Source: Variovorax sp. J22P240
Lineage (GTDB): Bacteria > Pseudomonadota > Gammaproteobacteria > Burkholderiales > Burkholderiaceae_C
Direction: 5' to 3'
Assembly (NCBI RefSeq): GCF_030316855.1
Contig: NZ_JASZYR010000001.1
Span: 868,001 to 932,000, forward strand
Length of the DNA stretch: 64,000 bases
This document shows, piece after piece, positions 27,877 through 37,188 of this stretch (the stretch's first letter is position 1; every line of letters starts with the position of its first letter). The notes below the pieces were generated by a model. The model had not been told where the DNA came from and ran no database searches. It saw only the letters and a program-made list of their open reading frames with translations. The translations under genes and the position numbers were made by a program.

Positions 27877-30800
27877 TCGAGTGTGACCAGTTCGCCCTGC
27901 CCGGTCAGGAACGCGGCGCGCACCGTCTCACCGGGATAAGCTTGTTGCACCGCATCGCGGTAGCGGTTGAGTTGTGCGATCAGGCTCGCGTCACGTTCGG
28001 GTCGGGCGGCGGACTTGTAGTCGAGCACCCACCACGCACCGCTCTCGCGATGGCGGACCAGGCGATCGATCCGCAGCGTCTGCCCTTCGTGGACCAGCGT
28101 GACCTCGTTGCCGTGCCAGTCGAGCGAATCGCTGTCCCAAGCCCATGCGCCCTTGCCGGAGCGAATCCGCTGCGCCAGAGCCGCCGCGGCACGCGCGGCC
28201 TGCAGGTCGAGCGAGAACTCGCGCGCCGCGGCACGAAGATGCTCGACCGGCAATGCGGCGCCGGGCTGCGCCCATTCGAGCAGCCGGTGCATGGCCTGCC
28301 CCATCGCCGACGCCCGCGCGTCGATATCGGGTGCAGCGAGAACGACAGTTCGCGTCTTTGAAGCCACCATCGGTTCTGGCAAGCGCAGCATCTGGAATGT
28401 GGCAGGGACGTGGGCGGAAGCCACACGGGCGGTGTCGCTCACATCGCCGACCAGCGTGCAGCGCGCCTCCAACCGCGCCCACCAGCTCTGGGCGTTGGGC
28501 CGTGCGGCGGCCACAGCGGAGACAACCAGTTCGCCCCGGGCGCGCGTCGTCGCTACATAAAGCGCGTTGATTTCTTCGCGGTGTCTTGCCGCCTGCTCCT
28601 GCGCAAGGTCATCGACGGTGCAAGCCGGCGGATTCTTTTCGCTCGCCATGAACACGAAGCGCTCGGGCGCGGCGGAATGGCCAGGCCATTTCACGAGCAC
28701 GCCCATGGTCTGGGCACGCTGAGCCGATGCATCGGTGTCGAGCAGCAGCACGAGTTCGGCTTCGAGGCCCTTGGCGCCGTGGACCGTCAGCAGTTGCACG
28801 GCGTCGGCCACCGCGACCGAAGGTGCGCGAACACCGCCGGCGCGGACCGCACGCACGAAGCCATAGGCCGTTGCGAAGCGCGCACCATCGAGTTCGAGCG
28901 ATGCCGCCAGCAGCCCGCGCAGGTTGGCCAGCACGCTCTTGCGCAGCGCGGCGGGCGCGGCGGCAGCGAATTTCGCGAGCGCGTCCCCGTCGTGGAAGAT
29001 TGCGCTCAACGCATCGTGCGGCGGCAACGCGGCGAGCCATTGCTGCCACTTGCGCAGACGCGGGCCAATGCCGGCAAGCGGCTCCGGCCAGTCCGGCGCC
29101 TGGAGCAGGTCGAACCAGCTCGCACGGCCCGCTCGCTGACGCAGCGCGAGCTGCACCAGGGCATCGTCGTCGGCGCCCCACAGAGGCGATTTCAGCGCTC
29201 GCGCGAGCGACAGGTCGTGGTCCGGAGAGACCAGCGCATCGATCAGCGCGACCACGTCCTGTACCTCGGGGGCGTCGTTCAGGTCGTTCTTCTCGGGCTG
29301 CTGGACCGCGATGTGCAGCTTGCGCAGTTCATCCTGCAGGACAGCCAGTCGGCTGCGCCGGCGTGCCAGCACCATGATCTGGCTGGGCGCCAGGCCGCCC
29401 GCGATGCGCTCGGCAATCCAGCGTGCCGCCTGCTCGCATTCCTTCTGCAGCAGGCGCTCTTCCGGCAGCACGCGCGGCGTGGTGAGGCTGTCGCGCCATG
29501 GCAGTGCACCATCAGCGTCGGCGACCAGTTCTCCGGTCGCTTCCGCAGGCCCTATCGAATCGCGAGATATCAGCGGCAGCTTGCGGATCTGTCCCGGCAC
29601 GCGCGACTCGGTCGTATGGTTGCGGAAGCCGCTGAATTCGCCGGCCTGCTGGGCATCCTGCATTGCCGCATTGACCAGCCCGACCACCGCCTGCGCATTC
29701 CGGTGCGTGTGGTCGCAATTCAGCAGATCACCGTTGAGGCCCTGCTGGACGAATTGCTTCGCCGCGATGAACACCTGGGGCTCCGCACGCCGGAACCGGT
29801 AGATGCTCTGCTTCGGGTCGCCCACGATGAATACGCCCGGACGCCGACCACCCGCTCCCGCGTAGCTGCCGAGCCAACCATTGAGCGCCTGCCATTGCAG
29901 CGGGTTGGTGTCCTGAAACTCGTCGACCAGCAGATGGCGCACCTGCGCGTCGAGCCGCTCCTGCACCCAACCCCAAAGCTCCGCGTTGCCCAGAAGCAGG
30001 TGCGCGGCCTGCTCGACGTCGTTCATGTCGACCCAGCCGTTGGTGGCCTTGACCTCCATGAAGCAGACATTCAGCAAGCGCGTCAGCCGCGCCATGCGTT
30101 GCTGGTAGAGCCAGGCTTCGTGCTGCGCCTGCGCAGCGCAGTATTGCAGCGCACGTTCCTGCGCAGCCCGCACATCCTCGAGTCCGGCCAGCTTTTCGCT
30201 GAACTTGCGCGGCTCACCCTTCTGGGTCAGCAGCGCGTCGAGTACGCCGGCGGCCTGGCCTTCGGTTACGGCCTGTTCAAGTTCGACGCCCCGGCGCGAA
30301 AAGGTCGGGGCGCTCGCACGACCCAGCGCACGGGCCGCAGCCAGCATCGTGCTGCGCCATGCAGGGTCATGAAGGAGGATGTCTTCCGGCGATTCGGCGC
30401 GCGCGAAGGCGGGGTACATCTCGCCCATCGGCGTCACCGCCTCGTCGACCGCGTCGTGCGCATCCGCGAGCGCGAACTCGACGCGGCGCGTCAGCGCATC
30501 GTCCAGCGCCTTGGCGATTTGCGATCGGCCATGGGTTGCGACCAGCGCGTGGTAGTCGGCCGATGCGGCCCCGTCTTCGGTGACGGCCGAATAGAACGGC
30601 CGCCACACGCGCACCCGCGCCTCGGCATCGTCTTCGAGCAACTGGTAATTGGCCGGCAATCGAAGCCGCTCCAGCACCGCGACCGGTGCGCTCCGCAGCA
30701 AGGCGGCGAACCACGCATGGAAGGTGCGGAACTGCACGGGGCGACCGCCTGCAAGCAGTTCGCGATAGAGGCCTTGCAGCCGTGGCGCGGCAGCCTCCGC

Positions 30801-31142
30801 GGCTGACGGGTCCATGCCACGCATCACCAGTTCGGCCACCAGTTCGACCGCCGGCTGCTCAGCGAACCTTTCGAGCCATTGGTCCAGGCGCTCGCGCATT
30901 TCGCCCGCTGCCTTCTTGGTGAAGGTGATCGCCAGGATCTCGTGCGGCGCACAAGCTCCCTCGCCCTCCTCCAGCAAGGCGCGAACGATTCGCGACACCA
31001 GCATCCAGGTCTTGCCCGCGCCCGCGCAGGCTTCAACGGCCACCGAGCGACGCGGATCGCAGGCGATGGCATAGAAGCGCTCGCGCGAGACGCGGACGCC
31101 GTTGTGTTCATAGGCTGCGGCGGCAGTCATGTTGGCGCTCAT
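27873..31142 (-). CDS. addA: AddA-type helicase/nuclease (UvrD family)
   Basis: 1089-aa superfamily 1 helicase fused to a PD-(D/E)XK nuclease, the AddA half of the AddAB double-strand-break repair enzyme. Walker A is EACAGAGKTW (K44), followed by ITFTKKAAGEMRERL, LLVDEFQDTNPLQW, IVGDPKQSIYRFRRAE and LTVHGAKGLEAELVLL. The nuclease motif WVLDYKSA lies near the C-terminus. ATG 31142 is chosen because it overlaps the addB stop as ATGA. With AddB it processes DNA ends for RecA loading. Confidence 0.93.
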   Translation of the reverse strand: MSANMTAAAAYEHNGVRVSRERFYAIACDPRRSVAVEACAGAGKTWMLVSRIVRALLEEGEGACAPHEILAITFTKKAAGEMRERLDQWLERFAEQPAVELVAELVMRGMDPSAAEAAAPRLQGLYRELLAGGRPVQFRTFHAWFAALLRSAPVAVLERLRLPANYQLLEDDAEARVRVWRPFYSAVTEDGAASADYHALVATHGRSQIAKALDDALTRRVEFALADAHDAVDEAVTPMGEMYPAFARAESPEDILLHDPAWRSTMLAAARALGRASAPTFSRRGVELEQAVTEGQAAGVLDALLTQKGEPRKFSEKLAGLEDVRAAQERALQYCAAQAQHEAWLYQQRMARLTRLLNVCFMEVKATNGWVDMNDVEQAAHLLLGNAELWGWVQERLDAQVRHLLVDEFQDTNPLQWQALNGWLGSYAGAGGRRPGVFIVGDPKQSIYRFRRAEPQVFIAAKQFVQQGLNGDLLNCDHTHRNAQAVVGLVNAAMQDAQQAGEFSGFRNHTTESRVPGQIRKLPLISRDSIGPAEATGELVADADGALPWRDSLTTPRVLPEERLLQKECEQAARWIAERIAGGLAPSQIMVLARRRSRLAVLQDELRKLHIAVQQPEKNDLNDAPEVQDVVALIDALVSPDHDLSLARALKSPLWGADDDALVQLALRQRAGRASWFDLLQAPDWPEPLAGIGPRLRKWQQWLAALPPHDALSAIFHDGDALAKFAAAAPAALRKSVLANLRGLLAASLELDGARFATAYGFVRAVRAGGVRAPSVAVADAVQLLTVHGAKGLEAELVLLLDTDASAQRAQTMGVLVKWPGHSAAPERFVFMASEKNPPACTVDDLAQEQAARHREEINALYVATTRARGELVVSAVAAARPNAQSWWARLEARCTLVGDVSDTARVASAHVPATFQMLRLPEPMVASKTRTVVLAAPDIDARASAMGQAMHRLLEWAQPGAALPVEHLRAAAREFSLDLQAARAAAALAQRIRSGKGAWAWDSDSLDWHGNEVTLVHEGQTLRIDRLVRHRESGAWWVLDYKSAARPERDASLIAQLNRYRDAVQQAYPGETVRAAFLTGQGELVTLE

Positions 31143-33691
31143 TCGGCCACTTCCCAGAAATCCTTGCGGCACAGGCCGCGGGCTGCACAGTGTTCGCACA
31201 CCTGCCCTTCGCCGAGGGCCGGCAGCGCCGCACCTCGGCCGATGCGGGCGAGATCATCCATCACGCCGGCGACCAGTGCGTCGCGCGCAGTCACCACGTC
31301 CTCCTGCTCGAAGGTGCGCGTGCCGGAGGCCTTCTCTCCGACGTTGACATAGGCGGCGCGCAAGCTGTCGTCGGGAAACAGGGCGGCGTAGAACGCGAGC
31401 TGCGTGTCCTCCGTCGGCTCCTTGATGCGTTCGCGGGTCTTGTCCGCGGACTCGGTCTTGTAGTCGATCACGAAGGACCTGCCGTCGGGCGTGGCGTCGA
31501 CGCGGTCGAGGCGACCGATGAGCTTCACGCTACTCAGCGGCACTTCCTTCCACGGCTCCGCCTCGACGAACACGGCGCCTTCGCCGGCCTCGTGTCCTGC
31601 CAGCCAGGCCAGATAGCCCTCGCGCACGGCCGGCCAGGCCGCGGCGAAGGGAAGGAATTCGGCCTTCGACAAGCCGAACTCGCGGGTCGCCAAGTCTTGC
31701 GCGACGGCCATCATGGCGCGCCGCGCCTGAAGATCGGCGGTCGGGCCGTCTTTCAGTGCCTCATGGAAATGGCCGAGCACGGCATGCAGCCAGTTGCCGA
31801 AATCGCGCTTGTCGATCTCGGCGTCGAGTTCATCGCTGTTGCGCAGGCCGAGCTGTCGCAACGCGAAGAAGCGATACGGGCATCGGCGGAGATCCTCGTA
31901 GGCTGTCGACGACAAGGTGGCGGGTACGAGCGCCTCGCCGCGCGGCTGGGGATGCGCGGTCGGCCGTGCCTCCACCTGAACAGGCTCGCGCGGATCCGCA
32001 GCATCGACCGCCGCATGGTCGAGGTGCAGCATCTGCACGAGCGGACTCGGCCTCACCGGCTCGCCGCTGGCGTCGAACTGCCGCCACAGCACATCGCAGT
32101 ACGGTGCGCGCATCGCGATCGCCCATGCGGCGCGCTGTGCAGCCTCGAGGTCCTCGCGCGAAGGCAGTGACAGTCCGACGCGCTGCGCGGGCGTCCAATC
32201 GCCCGGCGGCTCGGGCGAAGCAGGCAAGCGCTGATCGTCGCACCCCGGGACGACGACCGCCGCGAAGGCGCGGCCGAGCAGCTGGTGCAGCGGCAGGACG
32301 ACGACTTGCGGGATCTCGGTGCTCGCGGGAGCGACCACGAAGCTGGCCGCTTCGAGCACGTCGCGCACCCAGGCGGTGAATTCGGCCAGTGTGCAGCGCG
32401 TGCCTCGAATCTCGCCGTCATCAGCGTCCAGATAGAGCGCGGAAATCACTTCGATGCCGGCCACGTCACCGGCCAAATCCGCCCATTGACCGCCAGCTTC
32501 GAGCAGGGTCCGGGTCCCCGTCAACCAGTCGCCGAGCGGCCGGGGGCGAATGAACTCGGACCGTAGGGCTTCGATGGCTTCGGTGAGCGGCAGCAGCCCG
32601 GAATCCTGGGGCTTGTCGCTGCTCGCGGCCAATGAGCGCCAGCTGCGCCAATCACGCATGCCGCGATCGCGCAGTCGCGCTTCGAGCGAAAGGACAGCGC
32701 GACCGTCGAAGGCACTTGCGCACTTGAGCCAGTCGAGCACCTGATCACTGCTCGCATCATGGGCACATGCGCGCAGCGCGCTCATCAGGTTCGCGGCGGC
32801 ACGCGTCGTGGAAAGCTTCCAGCCAGTCTCGTCGTGGGGCACCACGCCGTGCGCTGCGATCTGCGCGCTAATGCGGCGGGTCAGTGCTCGGTCGGTGGCG
32901 ACGAGCGCCACGGGAGCACGCTCTTCCGCCAGATGGCGCAACACGCAGGCCGCGGCGCGCTCCGCCTCGTCTTCAGGATCAGCCGCCGCATGCAAGTCTG
33001 AGACACAGACCGGCGCAATCAAGGCCGCGAGCGGCAGGTGCAAGGCGCGCGTACCGAGCAGCGAGGCGAGCTTGCGGGTCAGCGGGTCGCTCTGAAGCCC
33101 GTCCAGGACGATGAGCTGGTCGACCTGCGCGAGCGCAGCCCCTGTGAACAGCACGTCGGTCGCATAGCTGGAGGTGGATGCCCACGCCAGTGCAATGCCG
33201 TTGAGGGCGCTCTCGGTATCGAACCATTCGGAACCCTTCCCCGCACCCACGATCTCGCCCGTGCGCTGGGCCCATACCGTGCGTTCATCGGGATGCTCGG
33301 CGGCAGCCAGCGGCGCGAGCTGCAGCACGATCTCGACCAGCCGCCCCGCCAGCGCGTTGCGAGACGCCGCAAAACCGGTGCGGGCCAGCAAGGACTGCGC
33401 AGTGAGCAGGTCGCGCGCCATGTCGAAGGCGATGTCGTCGATGCCGGGCGCGAACCCCCCGACGCTGCGCGCCCAGTTGCGCGTGGTTTCGAAGCGCGGC
33501 GCGAAACCCGGCGTGCCGTGCGCCGCCCACATGGCGCGCGCCACCTGCATCAGTTGTGCATAGGGGACAAGCACCACCGTGCGCGCCGCGTGGAGTCCTC
33601 GCTCGGACAGAACTTGGGCGATGCGGCTGACGATGCCCTGGGCCGGATCGCGCCAAAGCGCGTGCGCCGGATGGCGCTCAAATGGATGCAT
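31139..33691 (-). CDS. addB: AddB-type PD-(D/E)XK nuclease subunit
   Basis: 850-aa partner of AddA. The N-terminal helicase-like region lacks a good Walker A (family AddB proteins of this type are inactive or Chi-scanning helicases). The C-terminal nuclease has RLDRVDATPDGRSFVIDYKTES. Four cysteines fit the AddB iron-sulfur staple: C604 (RRCPYRFF) and C832-x2-C835-x5-C841 (CEHCAARGLC). First gene of addB-addA-flavoprotein. The 129-base gap to trxA holds divergent promoters. Confidence 0.88.
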   Translation of the reverse strand: MHPFERHPAHALWRDPAQGIVSRIAQVLSERGLHAARTVVLVPYAQLMQVARAMWAAHGTPGFAPRFETTRNWARSVGGFAPGIDDIAFDMARDLLTAQSLLARTGFAASRNALAGRLVEIVLQLAPLAAAEHPDERTVWAQRTGEIVGAGKGSEWFDTESALNGIALAWASTSSYATDVLFTGAALAQVDQLIVLDGLQSDPLTRKLASLLGTRALHLPLAALIAPVCVSDLHAAADPEDEAERAAACVLRHLAEERAPVALVATDRALTRRISAQIAAHGVVPHDETGWKLSTTRAAANLMSALRACAHDASSDQVLDWLKCASAFDGRAVLSLEARLRDRGMRDWRSWRSLAASSDKPQDSGLLPLTEAIEALRSEFIRPRPLGDWLTGTRTLLEAGGQWADLAGDVAGIEVISALYLDADDGEIRGTRCTLAEFTAWVRDVLEAASFVVAPASTEIPQVVVLPLHQLLGRAFAAVVVPGCDDQRLPASPEPPGDWTPAQRVGLSLPSREDLEAAQRAAWAIAMRAPYCDVLWRQFDASGEPVRPSPLVQMLHLDHAAVDAADPREPVQVEARPTAHPQPRGEALVPATLSSTAYEDLRRCPYRFFALRQLGLRNSDELDAEIDKRDFGNWLHAVLGHFHEALKDGPTADLQARRAMMAVAQDLATREFGLSKAEFLPFAAAWPAVREGYLAWLAGHEAGEGAVFVEAEPWKEVPLSSVKLIGRLDRVDATPDGRSFVIDYKTESADKTRERIKEPTEDTQLAFYAALFPDDSLRAAYVNVGEKASGTRTFEQEDVVTARDALVAGVMDDLARIGRGAALPALGEGQVCEHCAARGLCRKDFWEVAE

Positions 33692-33820
33692 GGGGTGTAG
33701 TTGGAGTTGCTTTGGCTATCGGGGCCATAGCTTGCGCGTCGGCCACGCCGACACTTGGTTTCTGTCACAATGACCCGCACTTTAGCTGCACCGAAACTCT
33801 CCGCGCAGAAGGACACATCC

Positions 33821-34153
33821 ATGGCCAGCGACCTCATCAAACACATCTCCGACTCTTCTTTCGAAGCCGACGTGCTCCAGTCCGGCAAGCCTGTCCTGGT
33901 GGACTATTGGGCCGAATGGTGCGGCCCATGCAAGATGATCGCGCCGATCCTCGACGAGGTGTCGAACACCTATGAAGGCAAGCTGCAGATCGCCAAGATG
34001 AATGTCGACGAGAACCGCGACATCCCCGCCAAGTTCGGTATTCGCGGTATCCCGACGCTGATGCTGTTCAAGGACGGCCAACTGGCCGCTACCAAGGTCG
34101 GTGCCATGAGCAAGGCTCAGCTCACCGCTTTCATCGACCAGCAACTCGCCTGA
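33821..34153 (+). CDS. trxA: thioredoxin
   Basis: 110-aa thioredoxin 1 with active site WCGPC (C34, C37) and cis-Pro loop [11 protein letters not shown]. It is a general cytoplasmic disulfide reductase. ATG 33821 starts [15 protein letters not shown]; the upstream open extension is not part of the family. It ends in a strong terminator and is followed by rho, an order conserved in many proteobacteria. Confidence 0.97.
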   Translation: MASDLIKHISDSSFEADVLQSGKPVLVDYWAEWCGPCKMIAPILDEVSNTYEGKLQIAKMNVDENRDIPAKFGIRGIPTLMLFKDGQLAATKVGAMSKAQLTAFIDQQLA

Positions 34154-34161
34154 GGCTCCCC

Positions 34162-34203
34162 AGCTGCCCGCGCGCAACGCGCCGGCAGCTTTTCTTTTTT
34201 TCC
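34162..34203 (+). terminator. Rho-independent terminator of trxA
   Basis: A hairpin of AGCTGCC (34162-34168) with GGCAGCT (34184-34190), extended past one mismatch by GCGCG/CGCGC with loop CAA, is followed by a T-rich tract of 13 bases. Confidence 0.88.
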
Positions 34204-34338
34204 TGTCATAATTCCCCACAGATCACCGGCCCATTCAGGTACCCGGTTCGAGTTCCCCGGTTTGTGAGGCATCTCTCGCCTCTCCCCAAACCTCCCCCTC
34301 CTGGTTTTTCGACAGATTTCCCCGCAAGGGGTCATTCC

Positions 34339-35604
34339 ATGCACTTAAACGAACTCAAGGCACTCCACGTGTCCGAAGTCCTCAAGCAGGCCGAAGCCCT
34401 TGAGATCGAAAACGTCGGCCGCATGCGCAAGCAGGAACTGATGTTCGCGATCATCAAGAAGCGCGCAAAGGCCGGCGAGCAGGTTTTCGCCGACGGCGTG
34501 CTCGAGATCCTGCCGGACGGCTTCGGCTTCCTGCGCAGCCCCGACACCAGCTTCACGGCCAGCACGGACGACATCTATATCTCGCCGAGCCAGGTGCGCC
34601 GCTTCAACCTGCACACCGGCGACATGATCGAAGGCGAAGTGCGCACGCCCAAGGATGGCGAACGCTACTTCGCGCTGACGAAGCTCGACAAGGTCAACGA
34701 CGGCCTGCCCGAGGCGAACAAGCACAAGGTGATGTTCGAGAACCTGACGCCGCTGTTCCCCAAGGAACTGATGCGTCTGGAGCGCGACAACTTCAAGGGC
34801 GACGAGAACATCACCGGCCGCATCATCGACATCATCGCGCCGATCGGCAAAGGCCAGCGCGCCCTGCTGGTGGCCCCGCCCAAGAGCGGCAAGACGGTGA
34901 TGATGCAGCACATCGCTCACGCGATCAGCGCCAACTACCCCGAAGTGCACATGATGGTGCTATTGGTGGACGAGCGGCCTGAAGAAGTGACCGAAATGCA
35001 GCGCACAGTAAAGGGCGAGGTCATTGCATCGACCTTCGACGAGCCCGCAGCGCGCCACGTGCACGTCGCCGAAATGGTGATCGAGCGCGCGAAGCGCCTG
35101 GTCGAACTCAAGAAGGACGTAGTGATCTTGCTGGACTCGATCACCCGCCTCGCCCGCGCCTACAACAACGTCGTCCCCTCGTCGGGCAAGGTCTTGACCG
35201 GCGGCGTGGACTCCAATGCACTACAGCGCCCCAAGCGCTTCCTCGGCGCCGCGCGCAATGTGGAAGAAGGCGGCTCGCTCACCATCATCGGCACCGCGCT
35301 GATCGATACCGGCAGCCGCATGGACGAGGTGATCTTCGAAGAGTTCAAGGGCACAGGCAACTCTGAAATTCACCTCGACCGCCGTCTCTACGAGAAGCGC
35401 GTGTTCCCCTCGATCCAGCTCAACCGCAGCGGTACGCGCCGCGAAGAACTGCTGTTGCCGCCCGAGATCCTGCAGAAGACCCGCATCCTTCGCCAGCTCA
35501 TGTACAACATGGACGAGATCGAGGCGATGGAACTCATGCTCAAGAACATGAAGGCGACGAAGACCAATGTCGAGTTCTTCGACATGATGCGTCGCGGAGG
35601 CTGA
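34339..35604 (+). CDS. rho: transcription termination factor Rho
   Basis: 421-aa hexameric RNA helicase that terminates transcription. It has an N-terminal Rho-N domain ([19 protein letters not shown]), the RNA-binding cold-shock fold ([10 protein letters not shown]), the P-loop [10 protein letters not shown] near residue 180, Walker [18 protein letters not shown] and the C-terminal [13 protein letters not shown] 185-base region separates it from the trxA stop: its first part is the trxA terminator and the rest is probably the rho promoter and leader. Confidence 0.98.
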   Translation: MHLNELKALHVSEVLKQAEALEIENVGRMRKQELMFAIIKKRAKAGEQVFADGVLEILPDGFGFLRSPDTSFTASTDDIYISPSQVRRFNLHTGDMIEGEVRTPKDGERYFALTKLDKVNDGLPEANKHKVMFENLTPLFPKELMRLERDNFKGDENITGRIIDIIAPIGKGQRALLVAPPKSGKTVMMQHIAHAISANYPEVHMMVLLVDERPEEVTEMQRTVKGEVIASTFDEPAARHVHVAEMVIERAKRLVELKKDVVILLDSITRLARAYNNVVPSSGKVLTGGVDSNALQRPKRFLGAARNVEEGGSLTIIGTALIDTGSRMDEVIFEEFKGTGNSEIHLDRRLYEKRVFPSIQLNRSGTRREELLLPPEILQKTRILRQLMYNMDEIEAMELMLKNMKATKTNVEFFDMMRRGG

Positions 35605-35628
35605 TCGCCTCCTTGCGCTGGCACCAGG

Positions 35629-36693
35629 TCAGCGCACCGCCAGGGCCCGGCCTTCGGTCGCGCTTTGGCGTCCCAGGTCGAGCAGTTCCATGAGCTCGAC
35701 TGCCTGGTCCGGCGTCACCGGATTCGGGCCTTCCCCATGGATTGCATCGCGAATCGCCGTGTAGTAGCTGACGTAGTTGCCTGCCAGCGTGGGCACGGCC
35801 CCCGACTGAACGCGTCCGTCGTCGCGCACGATCGTGAGTTCGCCGTCGATCGGATCGACACCCCACCCCGCATCGCCCGGACGCCTTCCAGCGCGCAGCG
35901 CGTCCTCCTGTGGATCGACTCCCCGCTTGATGTAGCTGCCGCGTGTGCCGTGCACGATGTAGCGCGGCGCGGCGTACGCAGCCAGCGTGGTCGCATGCAG
36001 CACCACGCGCAGGGGTGCATGAGCGCCTTTCTCGTAACGCAGCACGGCGTGGAAGTAGTCTTCGACCAATGCGCCGTCACGCAGCGCGGCGGTATCGAGG
36101 TGCAGGGTGTCAGGCCGGCCGAACAGTTGAACCGCCTGGTCCACCAGGTGCGATCCAAGATCCACCCAGAGGCCTGCGCCCGGCACAGGCTGCTCGCGCC
36201 AGCGTTCGCGCACCTGCGGCCGATAACGGTCGAAATGCGACTCGACGTACACGGGACGCCCCAGTTCGCCGCGGGCGAGCAGGTCGCGCAGCGTCAGGAA
36301 GTCCGAGTCGAAACGGCGGTTCTGGTACACGGACAGCAGCCGCCCCTTCTGCCGGGCCAGGTCGGCCAGTTCGCGTGCCTGGGCAGCGTCCAGCGTGAAG
36401 GGTTTGTCGACGATCACATGCTTGCCGGCTGCGAGTGCAGCCGTGGTCAGCGGGTGATGCTGGGCGTTCGGCGCAGCGATCACGATCAGGTCGATGTCGG
36501 TTCGGCGCAACAACGCCTCGACGTCCGGGACCACGTCGACCCCGGGCCAGTCCGCATGGACCTTGTGCGGCTGCGAACTCGCCACGGCCGTCAGTTCAAG
36601 GCCCGCAACGGCCGAAAGCACAGGGGCATGGAAAGTCTGGCCCGCGAATCCATAGCCCACGAGGCCGGCGCGCAAGGTGCGAAAAGGCATCAT
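35629..36693 (-). CDS. Gfo/Idh/MocA family oxidoreductase
   Basis: 354-aa NAD(P)-dependent sugar/inositol dehydrogenase-type protein. The Rossmann start is AGLVGYGFAGQTFHAPVL; the family DKP variant of EKP is GKHVIVDKPFTLD. A conserved His/Asp helix DLGSHLVDQAVQLFG fits the catalytic His in YdgJ/YvcT-type oxidoreductases. The substrate is unknown. Two adjacent ATGs (36693, 36690) are possible. It is convergent with rho, 24 bases apart. Confidence 0.9.
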   Translation of the reverse strand: MMPFRTLRAGLVGYGFAGQTFHAPVLSAVAGLELTAVASSQPHKVHADWPGVDVVPDVEALLRRTDIDLIVIAAPNAQHHPLTTAALAAGKHVIVDKPFTLDAAQARELADLARQKGRLLSVYQNRRFDSDFLTLRDLLARGELGRPVYVESHFDRYRPQVRERWREQPVPGAGLWVDLGSHLVDQAVQLFGRPDTLHLDTAALRDGALVEDYFHAVLRYEKGAHAPLRVVLHATTLAAYAAPRYIVHGTRGSYIKRGVDPQEDALRAGRRPGDAGWGVDPIDGELTIVRDDGRVQSGAVPTLAGNYVSYYTAIRDAIHGEGPNPVTPDQAVELMELLDLGRQSATEGRALAVR

Positions 36694-36841
36694 GAGGAGG
36701 CCTCTGGCGCTGAAAAGGACCAGTATGCGATAATTGTGGGCTTAGCGAAAAGTGCAACACGGCGCCGTGCCGTGTCATCCCCTCCGGGACAGCCCGGTTT
36801 GTGGTGGGTTTGTGGCTCTCGCATCGACCAAAGGAAAGACC

Positions 36842-37108
36842 ATGAAAGAAGGCATTCACCCGAACTACCGCGAAGTTCTGTTCGTCGACCTGTCGAACGG
36901 CTTCAAGTTCGTGACCCGTTCGTGCGCGAACACCAAGGAAATGGGCAAGACCGACGACGGTCGTGAACTGCCTCTGTACAAGCTCGACACCTCGAGCGAA
37001 TCCCACCCGTTCTACACCGGCACGCAAAAGTCGGTCGACAACATGGGCGGTCGCGTCGAGAAATTCCGCAACCGTTTCGGCAAGACCACCGGCACCGCCT
37101 CCAAGTAA
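36842..37108 (+). CDS. rpmE2: 50S ribosomal protein L31 type B
   Basis: 88-aa L31 of the zinc-independent (C-minus) type. It starts [20 protein letters not shown] and has a single Cys (RSCANTKE) instead of the CxxC pair of zinc-binding L31, plus the type B block [17 protein letters not shown]. It replaces the zinc form, often when zinc is scarce, though no Zur box was recognised upstream. A GATAAT -10-like element is at 36729-36734. Ends in a strong terminator. Confidence 0.95.
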   Translation: MKEGIHPNYREVLFVDLSNGFKFVTRSCANTKEMGKTDDGRELPLYKLDTSSESHPFYTGTQKSVDNMGGRVEKFRNRFGKTTGTASK

Positions 37109-37128
37109 GGAAGGCGCTTCCGAGTCGA

Positions 37129-37159
37129 GGGCAGCCCGGTTTACCGCGCTGCCCTTTTT
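37129..37159 (+). terminator. Rho-independent terminator of rpmE2
   Basis: Stem GGGCAGC (37129-37135) with GCTGCCC (37148-37154), containing an inner CGGT-TT-ACCG stem, then five T residues. Confidence 0.9.
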
Positions 37160-37188
37160 CTTTCCCATCGACCCACCATCCTCTTCCG

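Noticed and set aside
28410..30806. 798-codon plus-strand open frame
   Set aside because: Entirely antisense to addA, rich in Arg/Gln/His and without any family motif; a GC-driven shadow.
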